Source: an uncultured cyanobacterium (GTDB taxonomy: Bacteria > Cyanobacteriota > Cyanobacteriia > Cyanobacteriales > Geitlerinemataceae). From it: a stretch of 5,666 bases of DNA. How positions within the stretch are numbered: position 1 is the stretch's first letter; every line of letters begins with the position of its first letter. The stretch covers positions 1-5,666 of the forward strand of contig CAKZKB010000274.1 of assembly GCA_937121005.1 (NCBI GenBank). The letters run 5' to 3'. Shown here piece by piece: positions 1-5,665 of this stretch. Position numbers and translations under genes: made by a program. Under the pieces are notes generated by a model. That model saw only the letters and a program-made list of their open reading frames with translations. It did no database searches and had not been told where the DNA came from.

Positions 1-2
1 GC

Positions 3-506
3 GAAATGTTGATGGCGCAAGTAGACGATCCCGATCCGCCGCTTAACGTGCGATCGCAGCCCGATCCCACCCAAGATAACATCGTCGGGACGCTAGAAAA
101 TGGCACGTTCTTAACTGTGGAAACCGAAGAAGACGGTTGGCTCAAAATTGTCGATCCCATTGAAGGTTGGGTGGCGGGAAATCGCACCGACAATACCTGC
201 GGCGAGAAAGTAACCCGCATTGAATTTCCCGAAGGGGGCGGTTTTACCACGTTAGAAGATTCCTTTGTCGGGACGGGTTTCCACGAATATACCTTTGTGG
301 GGCAAGCGGGGGAAACCTTAACGGTGGAAAGCAATGAGGTTTTGCCCTTTATTATCGCACCGAGCGGCACGGAAATTACGGGCGGGGCGCAAATGTCCGA
401 GGCGACAACCTGGACGGGAACGTTACCCGAAAGCGGCGAGTATCGCTTGCAAATGGATTCCCATTTTCGCGGTTACGATTACGAACTGTTTGTGGAATTG
501 AAGTGA
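3..506 (+). CDS. SH3b domain plus PPC-like domain protein, probably secreted (5' partial)
   Basis: The frame is open to the left edge of the window, so the N-terminus is probably missing; the ATG at position 6 has no visible ribosome site and need not be the start. Counting from that Met, residues 9-60 look like a bacterial SH3 (SH3b) domain: LNVRSQPD near the start, then a GTLENG turn, DGWLKI and EGWVAGNR at the end. SH3b domains usually bind cell-wall peptides or mediate protein contacts. Residues 82-165 form a second beta-rich unit resembling the pre-peptidase C-terminal (PPC) type, with EYTFVGQAGETLTV early and TGTLPESGEYRL near the end. The stretch LMAQVDD at the N-terminus resembles the residues around a signal-peptidase cut (A-Q), which would fit export, but the signal peptide itself lies outside the window. 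No catalytic motif is visible. The role is unknown; envelope or periplasmic function is inferred. The stop codon is four bases before a tandem repeat. Confidence 0.8.
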   Translation, partial: EMLMAQVDDPDPPLNVRSQPDPTQDNIVGTLENGTFLTVETEEDGWLKIVDPIEGWVAGNRTDNTCGEKVTRIEFPEGGGFTTLEDSFVGTGFHEYTFVGQAGETLTVESNEVLPFIIAPSGTEITGGAQMSEATTWTGTLPESGEYRLQMDSHFRGYDYELFVELK

Positions 507-508
507 GA

Positions 509-536
509 TATTAGGTTTTAGGTTTTAGGTTTTAGG
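509..536. repeat. Short tandem repeat, TTTTAGG heptamer x4
   Basis: There are three perfect TTTTAGG units (516-522, 523-529, 530-536) preceded by one unit with a single mismatch (TATTAGG, 509-515). The array begins right after the stop of the SH3b/PPC gene. Short tandem heptamers of this kind are known in cyanobacterial intergenic DNA. No function is evident. Confidence 0.9.
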
Positions 537-570
537 TTCCCCTCGTTGCGTCCTAGAGGAACGAGGGAAC
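536..570. repeat. Hairpin-forming inverted repeat in a convergent spacer
   Basis: The left arm GTTCCCCTCGTT (536-547) pairs with the right arm AACGAGGGAAC (560-570) over 11 base pairs with one bulged C. The 12-base interior holds a second small inverted pair, TCCT (551-554) and AGGA (557-560), partly competing with the outer stem. It lies between two convergent genes, so it could slow or end transcription from both sides. Neither strand has a T-run after the stem, so a classical intrinsic terminator is not supported. A dispersed palindromic repeat is an equally good reading. Confidence 0.6.
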
Positions 571-598
571 AATGATGGGTGACAAAACACCCCCCAAA

Positions 599-636
599 CC
601 CCTAATCCCCTAATCCCCTAAATCCCTAATCCCTAT
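599..636. repeat. Short tandem repeat, CCCCTAAT octamer array
   Basis: Two perfect CCCCTAAT units (599-606, 607-614) are followed by three decaying ones (615-622, 623-630, 631-636). Read on the minus strand this is a GGGGATTA-type array. The last degenerate unit contains the TAG stop codon (633-635) of the minus-strand HTH gene, so the array begins exactly where that gene ends. It belongs to the cyanobacterial class of short tandem repeats but differs in unit from the array 60 bp away. Confidence 0.85.
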
Positions 637-1115
637 TTCCTCGCTTTCGGATTCAATACGCCTAAAACTTCAGCTTCTGGGATTCCTAAAACGCGAGCGA
701 TCGGGCCGATCAGACTGTCGTCGATGGATTTTCCGGCATAAATATCTTCAAGTTGGAGGGGGGAAATTTTGTAAGTGTTGCAAAACTTCATAAACTCTTG
801 CGGGTTGACGCGCAAGGCTTTTTGACGATCGACCAACATGGCGGCGATCGCCCTGGGGCCGTATTTAGGCCGCTGGGCTCGCATTAAATAGCGGTTAAAT
901 AATTCGTTGGCGCGATCGGGAGGCGCACCCACTTTTTTGAGCAGATCCAAACAGGCTAAGTGTAAGGCTTTTTGCAAGCGATCGCGATCGTTGAGCGCAT
1001 CAACCACTTCTTCAGCGTATTCGGGCTCGAAAAACCCGACTAATTCTCCCTCGTAAAATAGAGGAACGTGAGGTTGAGTTGCACCCAATTCCCAAGTTGA
1101 TGGTTCTTCAAACAT
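633..1115 (-). CDS. Conserved hypothetical protein with a C-terminal lambda-repressor-like HTH
   Basis: This is a 160-residue soluble protein with no signal peptide or membrane segment. I chose the ATG at 1115, giving MFEEPSTWELG, because AAGGGG lies 7 bases upstream and a perfect -10 box lies about 45 bases upstream. A longer reading to 1229 adds 38 Cys/Ser-rich residues that look like non-coding sequence and would overrun that promoter. Residues 15-62 (VPLFYEGELVGFF, then a helical stretch with ALHLACLDLLKKVG) have the look of a conserved cyanobacterial N-terminal module. Residues 104-155 are mostly helical, and the segment from ISPLQLEDIYAG to IARVLGIPEAEV resembles an XRE/Cro-type helix-turn-helix (turn, recognition helix, then a hydrophobic LGI helix). 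DNA binding is therefore plausible but not shown. It lies 195 bp downstream of the nuclease gene on the same strand. The exact function is unknown to me. Confidence 0.85.
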   Translation of the reverse strand: MFEEPSTWELGATQPHVPLFYEGELVGFFEPEYAEEVVDALNDRDRLQKALHLACLDLLKKVGAPPDRANELFNRYLMRAQRPKYGPRAIAAMLVDRQKALRVNPQEFMKFCNTYKISPLQLEDIYAGKSIDDSLIGPIARVLGIPEAEVLGVLNPKARK

Positions 1116-1122
1116 GGCGATG

Positions 1123-1128
1123 CCCCTT
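1123..1128 (-). promoter_or_regulatory. Ribosome binding site AAGGGG deciding the HTH gene start
   Basis: On the minus strand AAGGGG lies 7 bases before the ATG at 1115. It favours the 160-residue product over the longer frame that begins at 1229. Confidence 0.55.
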
Positions 1129-1160
1129 GACAATAAACAACGCGACAACGAATAACAGTA

Positions 1161-1188
1161 ATTATACCCTAAAATATCCTGGATACAA
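1161..1188 (-). promoter_or_regulatory. Probable sigma-70-type promoter of the HTH gene
   Basis: On the minus strand there is a perfect -10 hexamer, TATAAT (1166 to 1161). A weak -35, TTGTAT (1188 to 1183), lies 16 bases before it and matches three of six consensus positions. The -10 lies about 45 bases upstream of the ATG at 1115. It implies that the HTH gene can be transcribed separately from the nuclease gene upstream. Confidence 0.5.
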
Positions 1189-1272
1189 GACCTCCCTAAA
1201 TTTATCGTGGAGCAAGAACGGCAAACCATCGGTATCTCCCCCTGGCTTTAGATATAGGCTTGAAATTTTTAG

Positions 1273-1314
1273 TTTTTAATTTTTAATTTTTAATTTTTAA
1301 TTTTTAATTTTTAA
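1273..1314. repeat. Short tandem repeat, six perfect TTTTTAA heptamers
   Basis: Six exact head-to-tail copies of TTTTTAA fill 1273-1314, preceded by a half-matching A/T-rich stretch. On the minus strand the first unit carries the TAA stop (1311-1313) of the nuclease gene, so the coding sequence runs directly into the array. The exactness of all six copies suggests recent expansion or active homogenisation. It lies between the nuclease gene and the promoter of the HTH gene; no role is evident. Confidence 0.95.
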
Positions 1315-3968
1315 TTGGAGCGAAGCGACTGAGGTTTGCGTTTGAGACGATCGCCTCGGCGACAGACTAAATCGTGAGAACAGGTACTACAGGCTTTCCC
1401 GTCAATATCGGGGCGCACGGGGAACGTCCCCTTTTCCAGGTGAGTTTTGATGCGATCGGCAAATTCAGCCAGTTCGGTTTCCGGGGGAAGTTTGTATTGG
1501 GTTCCTTCAGGTTTGGCTTGGCTGAGGGAATAGTAATAGGCGCGATCGAACGGTCGATCGGGAAAAAGGGCGCGGGCTGCGACTCGGGCATATAACGTTA
1601 ATTGTACGTCTAAAGTGGCTTTTCCGCTCGCATCTTTGGCGCGATTGCCTCGAGCGGATGAGGTTTTGTAGTCGATCAAAATAATACCATTATCGCCAAT
1701 ATCGATGCGATCGACGCTTCCTTTCACCTGTAACCCGTGCCACTCACCGCGAAACGATCGCTCGATGGCTGCTACTTCCGCATTTTCGCTTAAAAACTTA
1801 CCATGAGAAATGGCACGACGCAAGCGATCGAGATGTTCTTGGCGGTGTGCTTGCCAAGCGGGAAGTTCGGGTAAGGATGCTAGCTGTTCGGCTTCGATAA
1901 AGGCGGCTTCTAGGTTATCGAGAATACCTTGCAGAAAGTCGGGGCTGTTTTGTGCCAGCTTCAGGGCGATTTCTAAGGTTTTATGATAGATCGTGCCACG
2001 CAATTTGCCTTGAAATTTGATGTCGAGTTCTTCAGCATTGTCGAGTTTGTAGAGATAGCTAGAGAGCCATTTAAATCCGCATTGCCCTAACGCGGTCAGT
2101 TGGGAGGCGCTAAAGGTGCATTTTTGAGGGTCGATCGCGCTTTCTACGATACCATCGTAGCGATCGTAATCGGCATTGCTTTCTCGGCGCTGTTCCACTT
2201 GCCAGCAGTGCAGAATATGGGGTAAAATATTGTCATTTTCTGCGGTAATATTTTGGTGGTTATCGAGCAAGCAGAGTTTTCGCAGTTCCTCAATGCTAGC
2301 GGGGATTGTATCGCGATCGCGTTGCCAAGACACCTCTAGAGACTCTACATACGGACTCGGTAACATTATCTCGCCATCGAAGAGTTGCGGATAGGAGAAC
2401 GCAATCTCTGCATCGGGAATTTGCAGCAGATTTTGAAACTCAAGTTTCTCTTGTCGCATCCAGTTCTCGATCGTCTCAATTGGCAACCCTCGGCGAGACA
2501 AAAGGGCGCGATCGCGCATATCTAAAACTGGATCGGGTGGCACGGATTTCGGCAACCATCCTTCTGCCGCGCCAATGACAAAAATATAGCGATAGTTGGC
2601 TCCCAAAATAGCAAAAGGCGTATGCAATTCAACGCCACCGCGTCCCCCACTTGCCGGAACGGTGAGCAAGTTGAGGCTGTCGATAATGTCGGCAAAAAAT
2701 TCATCCCGACTCAAGGGTTCTGTACCCGGTTGTGCCAGCGTTGCTAATCCCTCTTGCAGTTCGTAGTATGCCATAATATCTCGCACCCAACGTCCGCAGC
2801 GTTTTCGCAAATCGAAGGCGGTTAAAATATCTTGAAACTGTTTCACCCAATCAGCACGAGTGGCATTTTCGGGTAGGGTTAAACTGCTAAAATCGATACC
2901 ATCGATACCGAATTCTTCCCAGGCTTTTTGCCCTTGAGGTCGCAACTGACACACCTCAGTCCAGCGATCGCCCAATTTCGCCCCGGAAAGTGGATGTCCT
3001 AAAAATTTCGCCGTCGCTTCCACTGCAAATTTGCTTTGCAAAACATCGAACAATAACTGTATCCAAGCCCCCAAACGGGTCGATCGCAATGACACTCGAT
3101 ACAGCAGTCGCACGGGTAACTCGTACTCCCAAGCAATATCGAGCAAGGTATCGCCATAAACGCTTTCATCGCCTGCAACTAAAACGATGTCTTTGGCACT
3201 GACACCGGAATTCAATAACTGTTTGACTCGAGATAAAGTGCCTCGGACTTCTGCTTCTAGGTTGGGATAGCGATAGCAAGAGATCGGAGGGCGAATGCCA
3301 TTCGCCCCTACATTCTGATTCCCATAAATTCCGGGAATTGGTGTGACGGGCGAACTCTGCGCGGGCATCTCTTCGACTTTCCAGCCGCATTTTTGTAGCG
3401 CCGCGATCGCCTGTTTGTTGTCCTCAAAAGCATCTCCTTCTTGACAGGGTAAAACCCACACGCTGTTGTTTCCCGCCACTGCATCCACAAACGCCAAGCG
3501 ATCGCGGGGTGCGAGAAAATAACCGTAAATAAACAGCGATTTCCTCTGTAAATGTCCTTCACTGGCGCACCAAAATAACTCCGCCGCATCGATACAACCC
3601 AATTCTCGCAGGCGATGGCGATAAACCCGTACCAACTGCGCCAACCGCGCCAAGCGTGAGGATATCGCCGCCATTGCGTCCAAGTCTAGCCGCGATCGCA
3701 GTACGGTTTTCACCGCTTCTAGGTGCGATCGCGCCGTTCCCTCTACGTCTTTGGGGGCGATCGTCTCGACTACCGCCTGCTGCAACGTGCGGCGGGCGAC
3801 CAACGGCGGGGCGATCGTCCGCCCTTGCTGGTGACAGGCCTGACGCGCCAACCCTTCTAAAGAACGGTGTGCGACTCCCAACGTCCGCGCAGCTTGCGGT
3901 GTAGGGGTGATGGGGGTGAGTTGGCGATCGCGCCGGAAGTGGCGATCGATGGCGATGGTTCGGGGCAT
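1311..3968 (-). CDS. PD-(D/E)XK nuclease family protein, AddB/RecB-like with Fe-S cysteine set
   Basis: This is an 885-residue protein. Its C-terminal part is a RecB-family nuclease: RGTIYHKTLE (658-667, His662), Glu736, GSVDRID (750-756, Asp753), IDYKT (765-769, Asp766 and Lys768) and Gln789 in a DVQLTLYA helix. Cys630, in an SASQLTALGQC context, together with C860-x2-C863-x5-C869 matches the four-cysteine [4Fe-4S] staple of AddB nucleases. The N-terminal two thirds resemble a degenerate superfamily 1 helicase fold: TPTPQAARTL (21-30, motif Ia-like), KDIVLVAGD (259-267) and a late helicase-like segment near 446-473 ending GAAEGWLP. No Walker A (GxGKT) is present. An in-frame stop at 4008-4010 leaves no room for one, since no alternative start lies between it and the ATG at 3968. 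Expected role: single-strand DNA cleavage in double-strand break processing, possibly with a separate helicase partner; none is in the window. AddB proteins are usually over 1,000 residues, so this one is short. The start has no good Shine-Dalgarno at normal spacing. Residues 217-227 come from a palindromic repeat. Confidence 0.9.
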   Translation of the reverse strand: MPRTIAIDRHFRRDRQLTPITPTPQAARTLGVAHRSLEGLARQACHQQGRTIAPPLVARRTLQQAVVETIAPKDVEGTARSHLEAVKTVLRSRLDLDAMAAISSRLARLAQLVRVYRHRLRELGCIDAAELFWCASEGHLQRKSLFIYGYFLAPRDRLAFVDAVAGNNSVWVLPCQEGDAFEDNKQAIAALQKCGWKVEEMPAQSSPVTPIPGIYGNQNVGANGIRPPISCYRYPNLEAEVRGTLSRVKQLLNSGVSAKDIVLVAGDESVYGDTLLDIAWEYELPVRLLYRVSLRSTRLGAWIQLLFDVLQSKFAVEATAKFLGHPLSGAKLGDRWTEVCQLRPQGQKAWEEFGIDGIDFSSLTLPENATRADWVKQFQDILTAFDLRKRCGRWVRDIMAYYELQEGLATLAQPGTEPLSRDEFFADIIDSLNLLTVPASGGRGGVELHTPFAILGANYRYIFVIGAAEGWLPKSVPPDPVLDMRDRALLSRRGLPIETIENWMRQEKLEFQNLLQIPDAEIAFSYPQLFDGEIMLPSPYVESLEVSWQRDRDTIPASIEELRKLCLLDNHQNITAENDNILPHILHCWQVEQRRESNADYDRYDGIVESAIDPQKCTFSASQLTALGQCGFKWLSSYLYKLDNAEELDIKFQGKLRGTIYHKTLEIALKLAQNSPDFLQGILDNLEAAFIEAEQLASLPELPAWQAHRQEHLDRLRRAISHGKFLSENAEVAAIERSFRGEWHGLQVKGSVDRIDIGDNGIILIDYKTSSARGNRAKDASGKATLDVQLTLYARVAARALFPDRPFDRAYYYSLSQAKPEGTQYKLPPETELAEFADRIKTHLEKGTFPVRPDIDGKACSTCSHDLVCRRGDRLKRKPQSLRSN
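3289..3312 (-). repeat. Palindromic repeat embedded in frame in the nuclease gene
   Basis: GGGCGAATG (3289-3297) and CATTCGCCC (3299-3307) are perfect 9-base inverted arms around a single C, followed by CTACA. Read on the minus strand it is TGTAGGGGCGAATGGC and onward, which I recognise as a palindrome type commonly scattered between cyanobacterial genes. Here it is translated as VGANGIRP (residues 220-227) in a Pro/Ser/Gly-rich linker between two helicase-like segments. The far arm has lost its expected extension, so the copy appears partly decayed. Confidence 0.7.
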
Positions 3969-4022
3969 GGCAAGCGGATTTGCGGGTTTTCCCTTAAGTC
4001 CACTGGTTCATATTTCCGGGCT

Positions 4023-4041
4023 GTTGTCAAATCTCTGTAAC
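4023..4041 (-). promoter_or_regulatory. Weak HLR1-like site upstream of hli
   Basis: On the minus strand GTTACAGA (4041 to 4034) matches seven of eight positions of the HLR1 half-site (K TTACA WW) bound by the response regulator RpaB. A second half-site, TTGACAAC (4030 to 4023), matches about six of eight, but the gap is three bases rather than two. It lies just upstream of the proposed -35 of the hli promoter, where an RpaB site would be expected. The match is imperfect and could be chance. Confidence 0.2.
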
Positions 4042-4047
4042 AAAACG

Positions 4048-4076
4048 TTGCACGATCGGGAATATTGCGTTAAGAT
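4048..4076 (+). promoter_or_regulatory. Probable promoter of the hli gene
   Basis: TTGCAC (4048-4053) and TAAGAT (4071-4076) are spaced by exactly 17 bases. They match three and four of six consensus positions. The implied transcript would start near 4083, giving a leader of about 25 bases before the ATG at 4108. The spacing is ideal but the hexamers are moderate, as expected for a gene that is induced rather than constitutive. Confidence 0.45.
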
Positions 4077-4107
4077 ATGTAAAGAAGAGCAACACGGAGC
4101 AACTGCC

Positions 4108-4251
4108 ATGAATACTCAAGACACCAAATTTGGCTTTACCAACTTTGCCGAAATCTGGAACGGTCGTTTGGCGATGTTAGGTTTTGCGATCGGGATCGCT
4201 ACTGAGTTGTTGACGGGTCATGGAATCTTGTCGCAACTGGGTTTAATGTAA
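4108..4251 (+). CDS. hliC: High-light-inducible protein (Hlip/SCP), HliC type
   Basis: This is a 47-residue, single-helix thylakoid protein of the chlorophyll a/b-binding family. The start is supported by GGAG (4096-4099) 8 bases before the ATG. Residues 7-26 carry the family signature KFGF, then E-x2-NGR-x-AM-x-GF (Glu15, Asn18, Arg20). In this family Glu and Asn bind chlorophyll and Glu-Arg pairs link helices of a dimer. One transmembrane helix follows, about residues 21-42, with a short tail ending in GLM. Length and N-terminal layout match HliC (ScpB) of Synechocystis rather than the longer HliA/B/D proteins, but this assignment is from memory and not from an alignment. Known family role: binding chlorophyll and carotenoid, quenching excess energy, and protecting newly made photosystem II subunits and chlorophyll synthase. 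It is monocistronic, with its own promoter and terminator, and divergent from the nuclease gene. Confidence 0.95.
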   Translation: MNTQDTKFGFTNFAEIWNGRLAMLGFAIGIATELLTGHGILSQLGLM

Positions 4252-4296
4252 GCGATCGCGCCACATTAGTTATTATCTCTCTCTAAACCTGCCAGC

Positions 4297-4316
4297 GATC
4301 GATATGAGAATCGATC
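4297..4316. repeat. Small inverted repeat in the hli 3' untranslated region
   Basis: GATCGAT (4297-4303) and ATCGATC (4310-4316) are perfect 7-base arms around the loop ATGAGA. The hairpin lies in the hli transcript just before the terminator and might protect the 3' end of the mRNA. The sequence is also close to the HIP1 core that is abundant throughout the window, so it may be incidental. Confidence 0.4.
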
Positions 4317-4319
4317 CAC

Positions 4320-4352
4320 AGTGCGTTACTTCTAAAGTAGCGCACTTTTTTT
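4320..4352 (+). terminator. Intrinsic terminator of the hli gene
   Basis: AGTGCGTTACTT (4320-4331) pairs with AAGTAGCGCACT (4335-4346) in a 12-base stem with one T-G wobble and a CTA loop, followed at once by a run of T (4346-4352). It lies 68 bases after the hli stop and 32 bases before the 3' end of the convergent GTPase gene. On the minus strand the stem is not followed by T, so it serves hli only. Confidence 0.9.
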
Positions 4353-4384
4353 GATAAATAACAATCTTCAAGCGATCCATCCTC

Positions 4385-5665
4385 TTACACTCTTGAATGA
4401 GACGATAAAAACTGCCGCAAGCGATTTAAGATCGTATCGCGATCGATATTATCTAAAATCTCGCCAATTAACGTATCTGCCCCCGTTTCTCCCCAAGTAC
4501 AACCCCGTTCTAAATAGGCCTTTGCGGCCCGACCGACGGCATAAGTTCCGTATCCCGCCATTGCCCCTTGCACAACTGCGGTTCCCGCAAATCCAGGCAA
4601 ATCTGTTGCCCAGCCGGCCGCCGTTTTGCCCACACCTAATAGAGCGCTGCTGCCTAATTCTGCGAGTAACAAACCGCCGCTACTTTTAACGATCGTCCGC
4701 AGCAGTTTTCCTGCTTCAAAACTGGTCATCGGCAAGCCATATAACTTAGCTAAAGAACGAATCAAAATCAAATCGGCGATCGCGCCTCCAGCCACATCCA
4801 AAATCGCGATCGGATTCAAACTGACCGCGATCGCCTTATACTTGACAAACTGCCAGATTCGCTCCTCGCTAGCGCGATCGCATAACTTGACTGCCGTTTT
4901 TGCTACAATTTTATCTGCATGACGAGTGCTGACTAAAGCATTCAGGTCCAGCAATTCTTGCCCGTCGCGCTGCAAAATCTGATACAGTTTTTGGCGCAAA
5001 TTTTCGATCTCCGGGGGTGGGGTTTCCCACTCTTCCACAGTACGACCGTCTGGATATTCGACCCGGACGCGCAAAGGCATCGGGGCCGCCGCTACGGTGA
5101 CAATTTCTTCCGGTTGTAAGGGAATGTCGCCGCCAAGTTGTTGCAATTGTTCGTAAATGGTTTCGCGATCGCGATCGGGATACAAGTCGATTTTATTGAA
5201 GACCAAAATCAAAGGCTTGTGGGTTTGCCACAGCGATCGCAAAGCGTTATACTCGGTTTGGGTAATGTCGCCCGACACCACAAACAAAATCAAATCCGCT
5301 TGGTTGGCGAGATGGCGGGCCTGACGCGATCGCGTCGTTCCTCCTACTTCGTCTAGGCCCGGCGTGTCGATCAATTCGGTCGCGATCGGTGCGTCGGGCC
5401 ACTCAATACAATAGGGCCACTGCGTCACCCCGTGCGTGGGGCCAGTCGGAAGCACATTTTGCCCCAATAACGCATTCAGAACCGATGACTTTCCGCGACT
5501 GACTAACCCAAATGTCGCAATGCGGATCGTCGCGCGATCGAATTTGTCGATCGCTTCGCGGACGGTAAGTTGCTGTTCTGTTAAGATGGCGGCCAGTTCT
5601 TGATTTTGGGGAGTGGGACGATAGGGACGATCGTGGAAAGCACGCTCGAGCGATCGCCACAGGCT
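4385..5665 (-). CDS. Era/TrmE-like GTPase with DUF697 membrane domain (5' partial)
   Basis: The frame is open to the right edge of the window; 426 residues are visible and the start is missing. In visible numbering, residues 53-60 are the P-loop GLVSRGKS (G1), residues 100-103 are DTPG in LIDTPGLDEV (G3), and residues 157-160 are NKID in VFNKIDLYP (G4). A possible G2 Thr lies in TGPTHGVTQ around residues 73-81. A start at the TTG at 5467 would remove the P-loop and must be wrong. Residues about 271-391 resemble DUF697: NPIAILDVAGGAIADLI, then KLYGLPMT, then Ala/Gly-rich hydrophobic stretches likely to insert in or lie on a membrane (e.g. AVVQGAMAGYGTYAVGRAA). GTP hydrolysis is expected. The cellular process is not known; a role at the cytoplasmic or thylakoid membrane is inferred from the domain pair, which recurs in cyanobacteria. 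It is convergent with hli and no terminator of its own is visible inside the window. Confidence 0.9.
   Translation of the reverse strand, partial: SLWRSLERAFHDRPYRPTPQNQELAAILTEQQLTVREAIDKFDRATIRIATFGLVSRGKSSVLNALLGQNVLPTGPTHGVTQWPYCIEWPDAPIATELIDTPGLDEVGGTTRSRQARHLANQADLILFVVSGDITQTEYNALRSLWQTHKPLILVFNKIDLYPDRDRETIYEQLQQLGGDIPLQPEEIVTVAAAPMPLRVRVEYPDGRTVEEWETPPPEIENLRQKLYQILQRDGQELLDLNALVSTRHADKIVAKTAVKLCDRASEERIWQFVKYKAIAVSLNPIAILDVAGGAIADLILIRSLAKLYGLPMTSFEAGKLLRTIVKSSGGLLLAELGSSALLGVGKTAAGWATDLPGFAGTAVVQGAMAGYGTYAVGRAAKAYLERGCTWGETGADTLIGEILDNIDRDTILNRLRQFLSSHSRV

Larger units (their letters stand above)
50..5657. repeat. HIP1 palindrome GCGATCGC, 19 copies across the window
   Basis: Copies begin at 50, 844, 978, 2313, 2508, 2964, 3403, 3498, 3692, 3725, 3924, 4252, 4776, 4827, 4874, 5165, 5233, 5326 and 5650. 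All but the one at 4252 lie inside genes. HIP1 over-representation is a hallmark of many cyanobacterial genomes. Spacing is uneven: there is none between 986 and 2312, and 14 lie between 2964 and 5657. The list was made by eye and a copy may have been missed. Confidence 0.9.

Noticed and set aside
599..636. CRISPR array or telomere-like repeat
   Set aside because: Units are only 8 bases with no spacers, and the array is short and decays quickly. It is a simple tandem repeat.
1116..1229. N-terminal extension of the HTH protein by 38 residues
   Set aside because: The added residues are rich in Cys, Ser and Arg and unlike the rest. The segment contains the perfect -10 box and the AAGGGG ribosome site that fit the ATG at 1115.
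1311..3968. Cas4 of a CRISPR adaptation module
   Set aside because: The nuclease core and cysteine set are shared with Cas4, but the protein is several times longer, has a helicase-like N-terminus, and no cas genes or repeats are nearby.
4025..4030. Perfect minus-strand TTGACA as the -35 of the nuclease promoter
   Set aside because: No acceptable -10 hexamer lies 16-19 bases downstream; the nearby TATGAA is only 12 bases away. It may instead be part of the HLR1-like site or chance.
3907..4251. A 114-residue plus-strand reading that extends the Hlip upstream
   Set aside because: It overlaps the start of the nuclease gene on the other strand and adds 67 residues with no family match. The Hlip has its own ribosome site 8 bases before the ATG at 4108 and the right length for the family.
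4385..5467. GTPase starting at the TTG at 5467
   Set aside because: This start would cut away the P-loop, which is clearly encoded in the same frame just upstream (GLVSRGKS).
5403..5660. Separate small minus-strand gene at the right edge
   Set aside because: It overlaps the GTPase coding frame fully, has Arg/Ser-rich low-complexity content, and is a frame shadow of the P-loop region.
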